A DNA stretch of 41,890 nucleotides, from positions 1 through 41,890 of the forward strand of contig JAKSJU010000009.1 of the NCBI GenBank assembly GCA_024402095.1, written 5' to 3'. The DNA is from Bacteroidales bacterium. Lineage in GTDB: Bacteria; Bacteroidota; Bacteroidia; Bacteroidales; UBA932. Made by a program: the position numbers and the translations under genes. The notes beneath the pieces were generated by a model. It saw only the letters and a list, made by a program, of their open reading frames with translations, searched no databases and was not told where the DNA came from. Below are positions 7,356 to 13,718 of the stretch, piece by piece; positions within the stretch are counted from its first letter, which is position 1; every line of letters starts with the position of its first letter.

Positions 7356-8367
7356 GCAGCACAACGGCAAAGACGTATAGCAGGAAGGCCTGGAATTTCG
7401 TCTTGTTGTGCGAAGAACTCTCAATCATCACTTCCGTACTGTCGGAGGTGATGATTTTTTTCAGGATATCTTCATCGGGATAATTGTTGCTGCTCCACTT
7501 CCTGATTATCTGACCGTCAGAGATATATGTTGCGCCTCCGTTCGAGCGGTTCAGGCTCATCAACGTACGCGGATCGGAGAACATGCTGCCTGATTCTGGC
7601 CGTCTGGATGCCAGCAGCAAAGTGCTGTAGCCGTTTTCAGAAGCCAGGGCAAGATATTCATCTATTTTCTTCCAATCTTCATTCTTCACTGCTCCGGGAT
7701 CGTATACGGATACGACCATTACATTTTCCCCGAGGGCCAGACTGTCTCGATACTCCGAGTTCTCATCGTAGAAAGACAGCACAGGATCATCTGCAGATAC
7801 AGTCTCCAGCTGCACATTGAAAAGTTCGGACCCGGGTGACATCGGCGTGAAATCCACTAAAGGTAGCGAGAACAACTCCATCACCCCGAACACAAGCACA
7901 GATATGATTCCAAGAGCGAAAGTTGCGTTTTTAATCTTTTTGGGCTCCCCATAATTGCGTACAGGGATAAAGACAACAGCCCACAGGAAGCAGAACGCTA
8001 TATTTTTAAAGAAACTCTGGGCGTGGGTCAGATGAACGGCTTCTCCGAAACAACCGCAGTCCATTGACGGATTGGCAATCCACAACACCAGGGTTATTAC
8101 AGTAAACACAAACAGCAGAGCCGCAGACACGATTGCTGTAACCTGACGTTTTATGCCCGTGATGAGCGCGAGACCTATTACGGACTCCACTGCGGCTAGG
8201 ATGAAAGACAACACTCCTGCCGAAAATGCCATGAAACCGATGTGGAAGAAGTTAAAGTACTCCCCTACTATGAGTCTTGTGCCGACAGGGTCCATCAGTT
8301 TAAGTATTCCCGACAGGACCAGAATCATTCCAAGGATGACGGCGGCAGCTCTTCTGTAACCTTTCAT
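7348..8367 (-). CDS. DoxX/MauE-like membrane protein with thioredoxin-like domain
   Basis: The first 150 residues of this 339-residue protein have four membrane segments with the DoxX/MauE layout, including the conserved CGCFGE motif (about residue 105) in a periplasmic loop. After a fifth hydrophobic helix (about 150-170) comes a soluble part (about 185-320) that reads like a thioredoxin-type fold: VMVVSVYD strand, a helix, STLLLASRR strand, then ATYISDGQIIRKW. There is no CxxC, so it is unlikely to be an oxidoreductase by itself. A last hydrophobic segment ([12 protein letters not shown]) ends the chain. MauE-type proteins are linked to disulfide handling, but the function here is not established. 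Its start overlaps the tmk stop by 4 bp (ATGA), so the two are translationally coupled. Confidence 0.78.
   Translation of the reverse strand: MKGYRRAAAVILGMILVLSGILKLMDPVGTRLIVGEYFNFFHIGFMAFSAGVLSFILAAVESVIGLALITGIKRQVTAIVSAALLFVFTVITLVLWIANPSMDCGCFGEAVHLTHAQSFFKNIAFCFLWAVVFIPVRNYGEPKKIKNATFALGIISVLVFGVMELFSLPLVDFTPMSPGSELFNVQLETVSADDPVLSFYDENSEYRDSLALGENVMVVSVYDPGAVKNEDWKKIDEYLALASENGYSTLLLASRRPESGSMFSDPRTLMSLNRSNGGATYISDGQIIRKWSSNNYPDEDILKKIITSDSTEVMIESSSHNKTKFQAFLLYVFAVVLLI
7424..7461 (+). terminator. terminator of sppA, inside the convergent DoxX-like ORF
   Basis: A 13-bp stem (7424-7436 with 7443-7455, one G:U pair) with a 6-nt loop is followed by seven T residues (7455-7461). It lies about 70 nt past the sppA stop and inside the coding sequence of the minus-strand gene. 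Confidence 0.82.
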
Positions 8368-9044
8368 ATCCTGGAATCGACTATTGCCTTGACTTTTTCA
8401 AAAATCCTGTCAGGGGGCAGCATCCCGCCCTCTTCATCGGAGCAATCCACCGTAATGAATGAAGAATCTTCCGCAGCCTGTCTGCGATACATATCGCGGA
8501 CTTTCCTCTGAAACTCGATATCAGCTTCATGGATATCCTTCTCACCGTTCAGGTACTCCCTATGGTCATCCCCTTCCCTCTGACTGCTGAGGCTGGCTTC
8601 GACAAAAGATATCGGGACATCAAGAAAAATGTTCAGGTCGGGCTTCGGTATGCCAAAACTCCCGTACTCGGTATCCGCTATCCACTTCCGCAGTTCCTCT
8701 ACCTCATCGCTATCGGAAAGCTTGGCACACTGGTATGCTATGTTTGAATAAACGTATCTGTCCAGGAGGACACAGCCTCCATTGTCAAGGACTTCTCTGA
8801 TCTGCGGTGACGCTGTCCGCCTGTCCTCGGCGAAGAGCAAGGCCACAAGCTGCGGGTGGACTCTGTCCAAAGAGCCGAAACCGCCGCGCAGGAACTTCCC
8901 GATCAGTCCTCCGAACACTTCAGAATCATACCTGGGGAAATGAATGTATTCGAGATTCTGGCAGACACTCTCAAGGTAAGCCTTGAGTTTCTTTACCTGG
9001 GTGGACTTTCCGGCGCCATCGAGACCTTCCAATACGATAAGCAT
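8364..9044 (-). CDS. tmk: thymidylate kinase
   Basis: It phosphorylates dTMP to dTDP for DNA synthesis. From the chosen ATG there are 226 residues starting MLIVLEGLDGAGKST, so the P-loop GLDGAGKS falls at residues 7-14 as in other Tmk proteins. The DR(Y/H) motif is present as LLDRYVYSNIAYQ (about 98-110), which binds the dTMP phosphate. A longer frame nine codons upstream would run through the promoter box and is rejected. The C-terminus overlaps the DoxX-like gene by 4 bp. It is slightly longer than most Tmk proteins (about 205-215), mainly through an acidic loop in the middle (residues around 155-175). Confidence 0.93.
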   Translation of the reverse strand: MLIVLEGLDGAGKSTQVKKLKAYLESVCQNLEYIHFPRYDSEVFGGLIGKFLRGGFGSLDRVHPQLVALLFAEDRRTASPQIREVLDNGGCVLLDRYVYSNIAYQCAKLSDSDEVEELRKWIADTEYGSFGIPKPDLNIFLDVPISFVEASLSSQREGDDHREYLNGEKDIHEADIEFQRKVRDMYRRQAAEDSSFITVDCSDEEGGMLPPDRIFEKVKAIVDSRI

Positions 9045-9050
9045 AACACA

Positions 9051-9058
9051 CAAATATA
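9051..9058 (-). promoter_or_regulatory. -7 box TATATTTG of tmk
   Basis: An exact TAnnTTTG on the minus strand ends six bases before the tmk ATG, so the transcript would be nearly leaderless. Confidence 0.5.
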
Positions 9059-9070
9059 CCGAAAAAATCA

Positions 9071-9078
9071 TAATTTTG
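9071..9078 (+). promoter_or_regulatory. -7 box TAATTTTG of folP
   Basis: An exact TAnnTTTG on the plus strand ends four bases before the GTG at 9083 and 16 before the ATG at 9095. It faces away from the tmk box 12 bp to the left. Confidence 0.55.
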
Positions 9079-9082
9079 CGCC

Positions 9083-9802
9083 GTGGTGCAGATAATGGGC
9101 ATACTGAATCTTACGCCGGATTCGTTTTTCGAATCCAGCAGGTACAATATGGACATATTCGACAGCGGAGCCGATATCGTTGACATCGGTGCCGTTTCTT
9201 CCAGACCGGGAGCTCCAGCAGTCAGCCGGGAACTTGAATGGAGCAGGTTGGAACCGGTTCTGTCAGCTCTGCCGGCAGGGAAAAGAATTTCAATAGACAC
9301 CACGGGGTCAGGAATTGTCAGACGCGCCCACGCCCTGATCGGGAATTTCATCGTGAATGACATTTCCGCCGGAGAGGATGACCCGGAAATGCTTTCCACA
9401 GTGGCAGAACTGGGTCTTCCTTATATTGCTATGCATAAAAGGGGGAATCCTCAGTCAATGGACAGACTCACCGACTATAATGACGTTGTGGAAGATGTTA
9501 TGGACTATTTCCGTGCATTTTCCAAGAAAGCGCAAGAGGCAGGGATACAGAACTGGATTCTGGACCCGGGATTCGGGTTCGCGAAAAACGATTGGCAAAA
9601 TCTGTCCCTTCTGAACAATCTCGAAAGGTTCAAGGCATTCGGGCGGCCGGTTCTTGTCGGGATTGCCGACAAGCGTTTCACTCATGGCCAGACAGAAAAA
9701 ATGCACCGCGAAGCTGTTCTTCACGGTGCAGATATCTTACGTGTTCATGACGTTAGAGCTGCTCGCCGAACATTGGAGGCACTACGTCAGAATTGCCCAT
9801 AG
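9083..9802 (+). CDS. folP: dihydropteroate synthase
   Basis: This enzyme condenses 6-hydroxymethyl-dihydropterin pyrophosphate with p-aminobenzoate in folate synthesis and is the sulfonamide target. The TIM-barrel motifs are all present: MGILNLTPDSF at the very N-terminus, ADIVDIGA, SIDTTGS, NDISAG, DPGFGFAK and the C-terminal ILRVHDV. At 239 residues it is about 30 shorter than usual, because it lacks the N-terminal beta hairpin before MGILN. The start is uncertain: GTG at 9083 (or 9086) would be almost leaderless given the -7 box, and ATG at 9095 would remove the first four residues. The last 50 bp overlap the convergent CPBP gene, and that gene's terminator lies inside folP. Confidence 0.92.
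   Translation: MVQIMGILNLTPDSFFESSRYNMDIFDSGADIVDIGAVSSRPGAPAVSRELEWSRLEPVLSALPAGKRISIDTTGSGIVRRAHALIGNFIVNDISAGEDDPEMLSTVAELGLPYIAMHKRGNPQSMDRLTDYNDVVEDVMDYFRAFSKKAQEAGIQNWILDPGFGFAKNDWQNLSLLNNLERFKAFGRPVLVGIADKRFTHGQTEKMHREAVLHGADILRVHDVRAARRTLEALRQNCP
9696..9730 (-). terminator. terminator of CPBP gene, inside the convergent folP ORF
   Basis: Read on the minus strand, a 7-bp stem (TGCACCG/CGGTGCA) extended by four more pairs (GAAG/CTTC, separated by one mismatch) is followed by six U residues (plus strand AAAAAA at 9696-9701). It lies 23 nt past the CPBP stop, within folP coding sequence. Confidence 0.78.
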
Positions 9803-10652
9803 GCGACTGCAGTTCTATCTTTGCAAATGCACGAACAACAAGGACAATCAGCAGCAGAGAAGCCAGGAAAATCACCCAATAACCAGGAGCGGGGATTATG
9901 TCTCTCCAGCTTTCCATATCCCTCAGCGAATCCATATTGCTGAATATCACAGCAGATGTGTTGTTGACGCAATGCATAAGCATAGTCAGGAATAGTGATC
10001 CCGTCCTGTAATATACATATCCGAAAAGGCAACCGAGGATGAATGCCGGTACCGCCTGCCAAGGATTCAGATGAATCACGGCAAAGAAAACTGCAGAAAG
10101 GACTATCGCCCACACCGGCTTGACGCCGTGCGAAAGCAGGCCTCTGAGCACCTGCCCGCGACAAAGCCACTCTTCAAACAGCGGAGCGAAAACAGAAACA
10201 CTGAGGAGATTCACCCACAGTGTCCCCTGTGTCATGCTTTTCATAATCTCTTCCAGATATTCCGGCATCTTCGGCATCACAGCGGTCACAGCATCCGCGC
10301 AGAAAGAAGCGGCAAGTGTCCCGACCGTCACCAGCAGAGCACATAGGGCGCCGCCGATTTTTCCGAAATGCGCGCTGTTCAATTTGACGCCTTCTCTGAA
10401 CAGGCAGTTCCTCCTGCTCTTCGAACTGGCGTATATCATTGCCGGAATGAACATTACCGGATAGGACAGCAGCATTGAATACTCCATCGCCACATCAGAA
10501 GGCAATATCATCATAAAGACGGCTGAAATGACATTTCCGAGCAGAGCACCGAACAGCAGAAAGGCAAGAAGGATGAAGATCTCTGCAGTTCCCGGGACAT
10601 AGTATGTATAATGCTCGAGGAAATTATAATTCTTGGCTACTTTTCTTTTCAT
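9753..10652 (-). CDS. CPBP (CAAX-type) intramembrane metalloprotease
   Basis: This roughly 299-residue membrane protein has about eight hydrophobic helices and the CPBP signature motifs. These are EEWLCR (the EExxxR motif, near residue 165), then FAVIHLNPW and LMHCVNN, which supply the histidines and asparagine of the active site. The family includes prenyl-protein processing enzymes, bacteriocin self-immunity proteins and regulatory proteases. The role in this organism is not known. The ATG at 10650-10652 is chosen over an in-frame TTG at 10664 that overlaps the stop of the upstream gene (TTGA). It begins eight bases after that stop, so the two form an operon. The 3' end overlaps folP by 50 bp. 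Confidence 0.88.
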   Translation of the reverse strand: MKRKVAKNYNFLEHYTYYVPGTAEIFILLAFLLFGALLGNVISAVFMMILPSDVAMEYSMLLSYPVMFIPAMIYASSKSRRNCLFREGVKLNSAHFGKIGGALCALLVTVGTLAASFCADAVTAVMPKMPEYLEEIMKSMTQGTLWVNLLSVSVFAPLFEEWLCRGQVLRGLLSHGVKPVWAIVLSAVFFAVIHLNPWQAVPAFILGCLFGYVYYRTGSLFLTMLMHCVNNTSAVIFSNMDSLRDMESWRDIIPAPGYWVIFLASLLLIVLVVRAFAKIELQSPMGNSDVVPPMFGEQL

Positions 10653-10660
10653 ATTAAGAA

Positions 10661-11590
10661 TCAATATAATGGTGACGGGTAAATACCTTTTTCAACCAGC
10701 TCTGCGAACTTTGTCACAACAGAAGGCCTGTCTTCCTTGTAGGTAACTCCGAACCAATGCGATGATGTTGAAAGAACTTCACATCTGGCGCTCCCTTCCT
10801 TGACCATGCAGTCAACGGCATAAGGTATATAATACTCTTTCTTCAGTTCGTTGCCGTACTGCTTCAGGAAATCCACAAAAAGTTCACCGCTCCTTGTGAA
10901 ATAATCGGGGGTGAATCCCCACATATTCATAGAGCACAATGCCTTTCCGTCCAGCACGACATGGCTTCCATCAGTCGAATCGTCACCGCGAACAGTCCCG
11001 TCTTCTCCCTTTATTATATTCAGATGTTCGACGACGTCCGTCAACAGTCTGTCCGAATCATAATGGCAGATACCTCTGGACACGCCTCCCGATTCACTGA
11101 GGGTATGGTCAAGTTCAAAACCGACGATACTGAAGACCCCTTTGGAATTTTCATGATTCTTCAGCCAATCGCCGAGAATCCTGAACGACTCGCGCCCGTA
11201 AAAATCATCTCCATTGATTACGGCAAACGGTTCGTGGATTGTCCGGGCTGCCATAAGAACGGCATGGGCAGTCCCCCATGGCTTCTCCCTTTCAGGATTG
11301 ACGCTGAAACCGGATGGGATCCTGTCGAGTTCCTGGGTTACGAATTCAAACTCAAGAGGTGTTCCGTCCGTGCATTTGACATTGCCGTACTTTTCCGATA
11401 CATTCTGCCGGAACTGCTCGAGGAAATATTCGCGCACTATATAAACGACCTTGCCGAAGCCTGCCAGAACGGCATCGTATATCGAATAGTCAATGATAGT
11501 CTCTCCGTGCGGGCCAAGTCCGTCCATCTGCTTCAGCCCGCCATATCGGCTGCCCATTCCGGCTGCAAGTACAAGAAGTGTAGGTTTCAT
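10661..11590 (-). CDS. sugar-phosphate nucleotidyltransferase family protein
   Basis: This 309-residue protein has an N-terminal Rossmann-like NTP-transferase domain. The start LLVLAAGMGSRYGGLKQMDG matches the nucleotide-binding signature GxGxR...K (Gly and Arg near 11-15, Lys near 20), and AVINGDDFYG near 122-131 gives the metal-binding aspartates. The central HAVLMAA segment fits the sugar-binding side. GalU, RmlA and GlmU share the fold, but none matches closely by eye, and the protein is of the size class usually left as 'nucleotidyltransferase family' in Bacteroidales. The sugar product is unknown. It leads an operon with the CPBP gene and diverges from the FtsB/DivIC-like gene with -7 boxes two bases apart. 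Confidence 0.82.
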   Translation of the reverse strand: MKPTLLVLAAGMGSRYGGLKQMDGLGPHGETIIDYSIYDAVLAGFGKVVYIVREYFLEQFRQNVSEKYGNVKCTDGTPLEFEFVTQELDRIPSGFSVNPEREKPWGTAHAVLMAARTIHEPFAVINGDDFYGRESFRILGDWLKNHENSKGVFSIVGFELDHTLSESGGVSRGICHYDSDRLLTDVVEHLNIIKGEDGTVRGDDSTDGSHVVLDGKALCSMNMWGFTPDYFTRSGELFVDFLKQYGNELKKEYYIPYAVDCMVKEGSARCEVLSTSSHWFGVTYKEDRPSVVTKFAELVEKGIYPSPLY

Positions 11591-11614
11591 ACAGATAAAT
11601 GATTTTAACTTCTA

Positions 11615-11622
11615 CAAATTTA
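11615..11622 (-). promoter_or_regulatory. -7 box TAAATTTG of the nucleotidyltransferase gene
   Basis: An exact TAnnTTTG on the minus strand lies 24 nt before the ATG at 11590. Confidence 0.6.
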
Positions 11623-11624
11623 GT

Positions 11625-11632
11625 TATTTTTG
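11625..11632 (+). promoter_or_regulatory. -7 box TATTTTTG of the FtsB/DivIC-like gene
   Basis: An exact TAnnTTTG on the plus strand lies 10 nt before the ATG at 11643, two bases from the opposite box. Confidence 0.6.
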
Positions 11633-11642
11633 TACTATTCTT

Positions 11643-11963
11643 ATGGGAAAATTCAATCATTTGTGGGACCGCAGACTTGACGGGGACAAAAGGCAGGCAA
11701 GATCATTCCTCAGAGTTGTGATCATCGCCCTGCTGCTTCTAGCCATAACCTTTATCTTCAAGAAGGACAACATTTTCAGATGGGTCCAGGCAAACCGTAC
11801 CATAAAGCATCAGCTGGAGCAGATACATCAGCTGGAGGAGTCCAACAATGAGATGGAGCGCCAGATAGACAATCTCAGAAACAACATCGACTCTCTCGAG
11901 ACATTCGCCAGGGAGACATACAACTTCGCCAAGGACAGCGAAGACGTCTATATTCTCGAATAG
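11643..11963 (+). CDS. FtsB/DivIC-like septum formation initiator
   Basis: This 106-residue bitopic membrane protein has a short basic cytoplasmic N-terminus (about 1-23), one membrane helix (VVIIALLLLAITFIF, about 26-40) and a periplasmic coiled coil (about 50-90) rich in Q, E, L and N at heptad spacing, ending with the FARETYNFAK segment typical of the family. FtsB/DivIC forms a complex with FtsL and FtsQ/DivIB that activates septal peptidoglycan synthesis by FtsW-FtsI. The reading frame is open well upstream of the ATG, but only because it is antisense to the neighbour; the ATG after the -7 box is chosen. It converges on the MurU-like gene with a 16-bp overlap. A T6 tract follows the stop directly after a weak A+T-rich hairpin, a possible terminator. 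Confidence 0.88.
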   Translation: MGKFNHLWDRRLDGDKRQARSFLRVVIIALLLLAITFIFKKDNIFRWVQANRTIKHQLEQIHQLEESNNEMERQIDNLRNNIDSLETFARETYNFAKDSEDVYILE

Positions 11964-12673
11964 ATTTTTTCGGCCTCAGCAAGTCTTTCCGGACTACCGA
12001 CATCAATCAGGTCTAGATGCTCGGGTTCGACCCCCAATATCGGATACTCTCCGGCGTATTTCAGGTAAAAATCCACAATCGAAAACTTATCAGGGAATGA
12101 CTCCATAAGAGGGAAAACCTTGTCGGAGATGACGTGTATTCCTGCGAATGAATACTTCCTGCATATTGCAGGATCGAGATTCGGATACGGTGACTTGACC
12201 TCTCCTGTCACAGCATTGGTCCAGCCGACAAGATGCATATCGTCATCAAACAACAGGTATCTGGTCGTCTCACGTTTGCTGACAAGCAGAGTGGCAAGAT
12301 ACACGGGACTTGATTTGGAGATAAGCCATCCCAGGTCGGCGTCACTCAGGATATCGGCATTATGTACAAGGAAACTGTCGCCTTCAAGATATTCCCGCGC
12401 CTTTTTTATGCCTCCCCCTGTCTCCAACGGCTCGCCCCTCTCTATGGAGAGGTTTATCTTTACACCGAAATCCCGGCTTTTCAGAAATTCCTCGACCTTG
12501 TCTGAGAAATGGTGGGCGTTGACCACTATTTCTCCTATCCCGGCATCGCGGACCTTATTGATGACCCTTTCCAGCATCGGCACTCCGGCCACCGGCACAA
12601 GCGCCTTGGGTATCGTATCGGTTATGGGACGCAGCCTGGTTCCCAATCCGGCAGCAAAGATCATGGCTCTCAT
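11948..12673 (-). CDS. murU: MurU-like MurNAc-1-phosphate uridylyltransferase
   Basis: This 241-residue NTP-transferase has the signature FAAGLGTRLRPITDTIPKALVPVAG at its start (GxGTRLxP...PK), ETGGGI near 88-93 and the metal-binding HNAD near 105-108. Size and motifs fit MurU, which makes UDP-MurNAc from MurNAc-1-phosphate and so bypasses fosfomycin-sensitive de novo synthesis. The assignment rests largely on the 4-bp coupled overlap with an AmgK-like kinase upstream, the same order as in Pseudomonas. A generic mannose- or glucose-1-phosphate nucleotidyltransferase is the alternative. It converges on the FtsB/DivIC-like gene. Confidence 0.75.
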   Translation of the reverse strand: MRAMIFAAGLGTRLRPITDTIPKALVPVAGVPMLERVINKVRDAGIGEIVVNAHHFSDKVEEFLKSRDFGVKINLSIERGEPLETGGGIKKAREYLEGDSFLVHNADILSDADLGWLISKSSPVYLATLLVSKRETTRYLLFDDDMHLVGWTNAVTGEVKSPYPNLDPAICRKYSFAGIHVISDKVFPLMESFPDKFSIVDFYLKYAGEYPILGVEPEHLDLIDVGSPERLAEAEKIYSRI

Positions 12674-13671
12674 ACCTCAGGCACCCATTCATCAGCAACG
12701 CGTCGGAGCACTTCGGTAAGATATGGATATCTCTTGAAAGGCTCCTGAACCAATTCATGCAGGCATCCCTTTGCAGGCTGCAGGCAATCCAGGAAAATCT
12801 GTTTCCTCTCGAAAATTCCTCTGAATCCGTATGCTCCGAATTCCTGAAGGAGGCGGACAAGAGAAATCAGTCGGAATTTTTCAAGGAATTCATCCTTGTC
12901 AGCCTTCTGGTACTCCGCCAGTGCATCCATATAAACATCAATCAATTCATCACGAATTTCCTTGGAGAAATGCGTCCCTGCATTCCAGAGGAATGACGCA
13001 AGGTCATACTGGATGGGACCTCTCCGTCCACCCTGAAAATCAATGAAATATGGCTCCCCATCCTTAATCATTACGTTTCGGGACTGAAAATCCCTGTACA
13101 TAAATGTCTCGCCTATCCCTTCCAGCGAATCCTCAACCAACCTGTCAAAATCGTCCTGAAGCTTTATCTCATTGAACTCCATGCCAGTAAACTTCAGGAA
13201 ATCATACTTGAAATAGTTCAGGTCAAAGTTGACCATCCTCCTGTTGAATTCCCTGTCGGGGAAACAGATTCCCCAGTCAAGTCCTTCCCCGGTCCTGAAC
13301 TGAATAGAAGGCAGGCTTTCTATCGTCTTATGGAGCAGCCGCATTGCTTCAGGACCGTATTTGCCAGATGCGATGGAGGGCTTTAGGAACTCAAACAGCT
13401 GATTGTCTCCAAGATCGTCCTGCAGATAGAACATCCCGTCCGGGCTTACGGCGAGCACTTCCGGAACATTAATCCCCTTTGCGGCCATCTGCCTGTCGAT
13501 GGTGATAAAGGCGTTGTTCTCAGCGGCATTTGTCCCGGAAACGCCTATGACAGTCCTGCCGTTACCGCTGATTCTATAATATTTTCTTGCACTTCCCGAC
13601 AAAGGCAGAAGTGTCATTCCATCCGGCTCGGAGCCGAAGACAGAAACATATAATTTATTCAGTGCATCCAT
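12670..13671 (-). CDS. amgK: AmgK-like anomeric MurNAc/GlcNAc kinase
   Basis: This 333-residue protein has an APH (aminoglycoside phosphotransferase) fold. The catalytic loop is FMYRDFQSRNVMI (HxDxxxxN-like, with Tyr-Arg-Asp here, near residues 193-205), and the metal-binding segment is YFIDFQGGRRGPIQYDLASFL (Asp near 213). AmgK phosphorylates the anomeric position of MurNAc and GlcNAc released from the wall, and its length (about 340) matches. The gene has its own -7 box 8 bp upstream and overlaps the MurU-like gene by ATGA, which supports a two-step recycling pathway. The same fold is used by choline and homoserine kinases, so the substrate is inferred from partnership. Arg instead of the usual His in the catalytic loop is common in AmgK-type kinases as far as I recall; I could not verify this. 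Confidence 0.74.
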   Translation of the reverse strand: MDALNKLYVSVFGSEPDGMTLLPLSGSARKYYRISGNGRTVIGVSGTNAAENNAFITIDRQMAAKGINVPEVLAVSPDGMFYLQDDLGDNQLFEFLKPSIASGKYGPEAMRLLHKTIESLPSIQFRTGEGLDWGICFPDREFNRRMVNFDLNYFKYDFLKFTGMEFNEIKLQDDFDRLVEDSLEGIGETFMYRDFQSRNVMIKDGEPYFIDFQGGRRGPIQYDLASFLWNAGTHFSKEIRDELIDVYMDALAEYQKADKDEFLEKFRLISLVRLLQEFGAYGFRGIFERKQIFLDCLQPAKGCLHELVQEPFKRYPYLTEVLRRVADEWVPEV

Positions 13672-13678
13672 ACTTCTA

Positions 13679-13686
13679 CAAATTTA
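13679..13686 (-). promoter_or_regulatory. -7 box TAAATTTG of amgK-murU
   Basis: An exact TAnnTTTG on the minus strand ends seven bases before the kinase ATG. Confidence 0.55.
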
Positions 13687-13698
13687 ACTAAAATTGAT

Positions 13699-13706
13699 TA
13701 ATTTTG
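13699..13706 (+). promoter_or_regulatory. -7 box TAATTTTG of the porin gene
   Basis: An exact TAnnTTTG on the plus strand lies 12 nt before the porin ATG at 13719, back to back with the amgK box 12 bp to the left. Confidence 0.58.
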
Positions 13707-13718
13707 TATTTCGTACTT

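Noticed and set aside
10653..10664. TTG start of the CPBP gene overlapping the upstream stop
   Set aside because: Possible as TTGA coupling, but an ATG four codons later starts the same protein with a normal basic N-terminus. The TTG at 16298, by contrast, is kept because no ATG is near.
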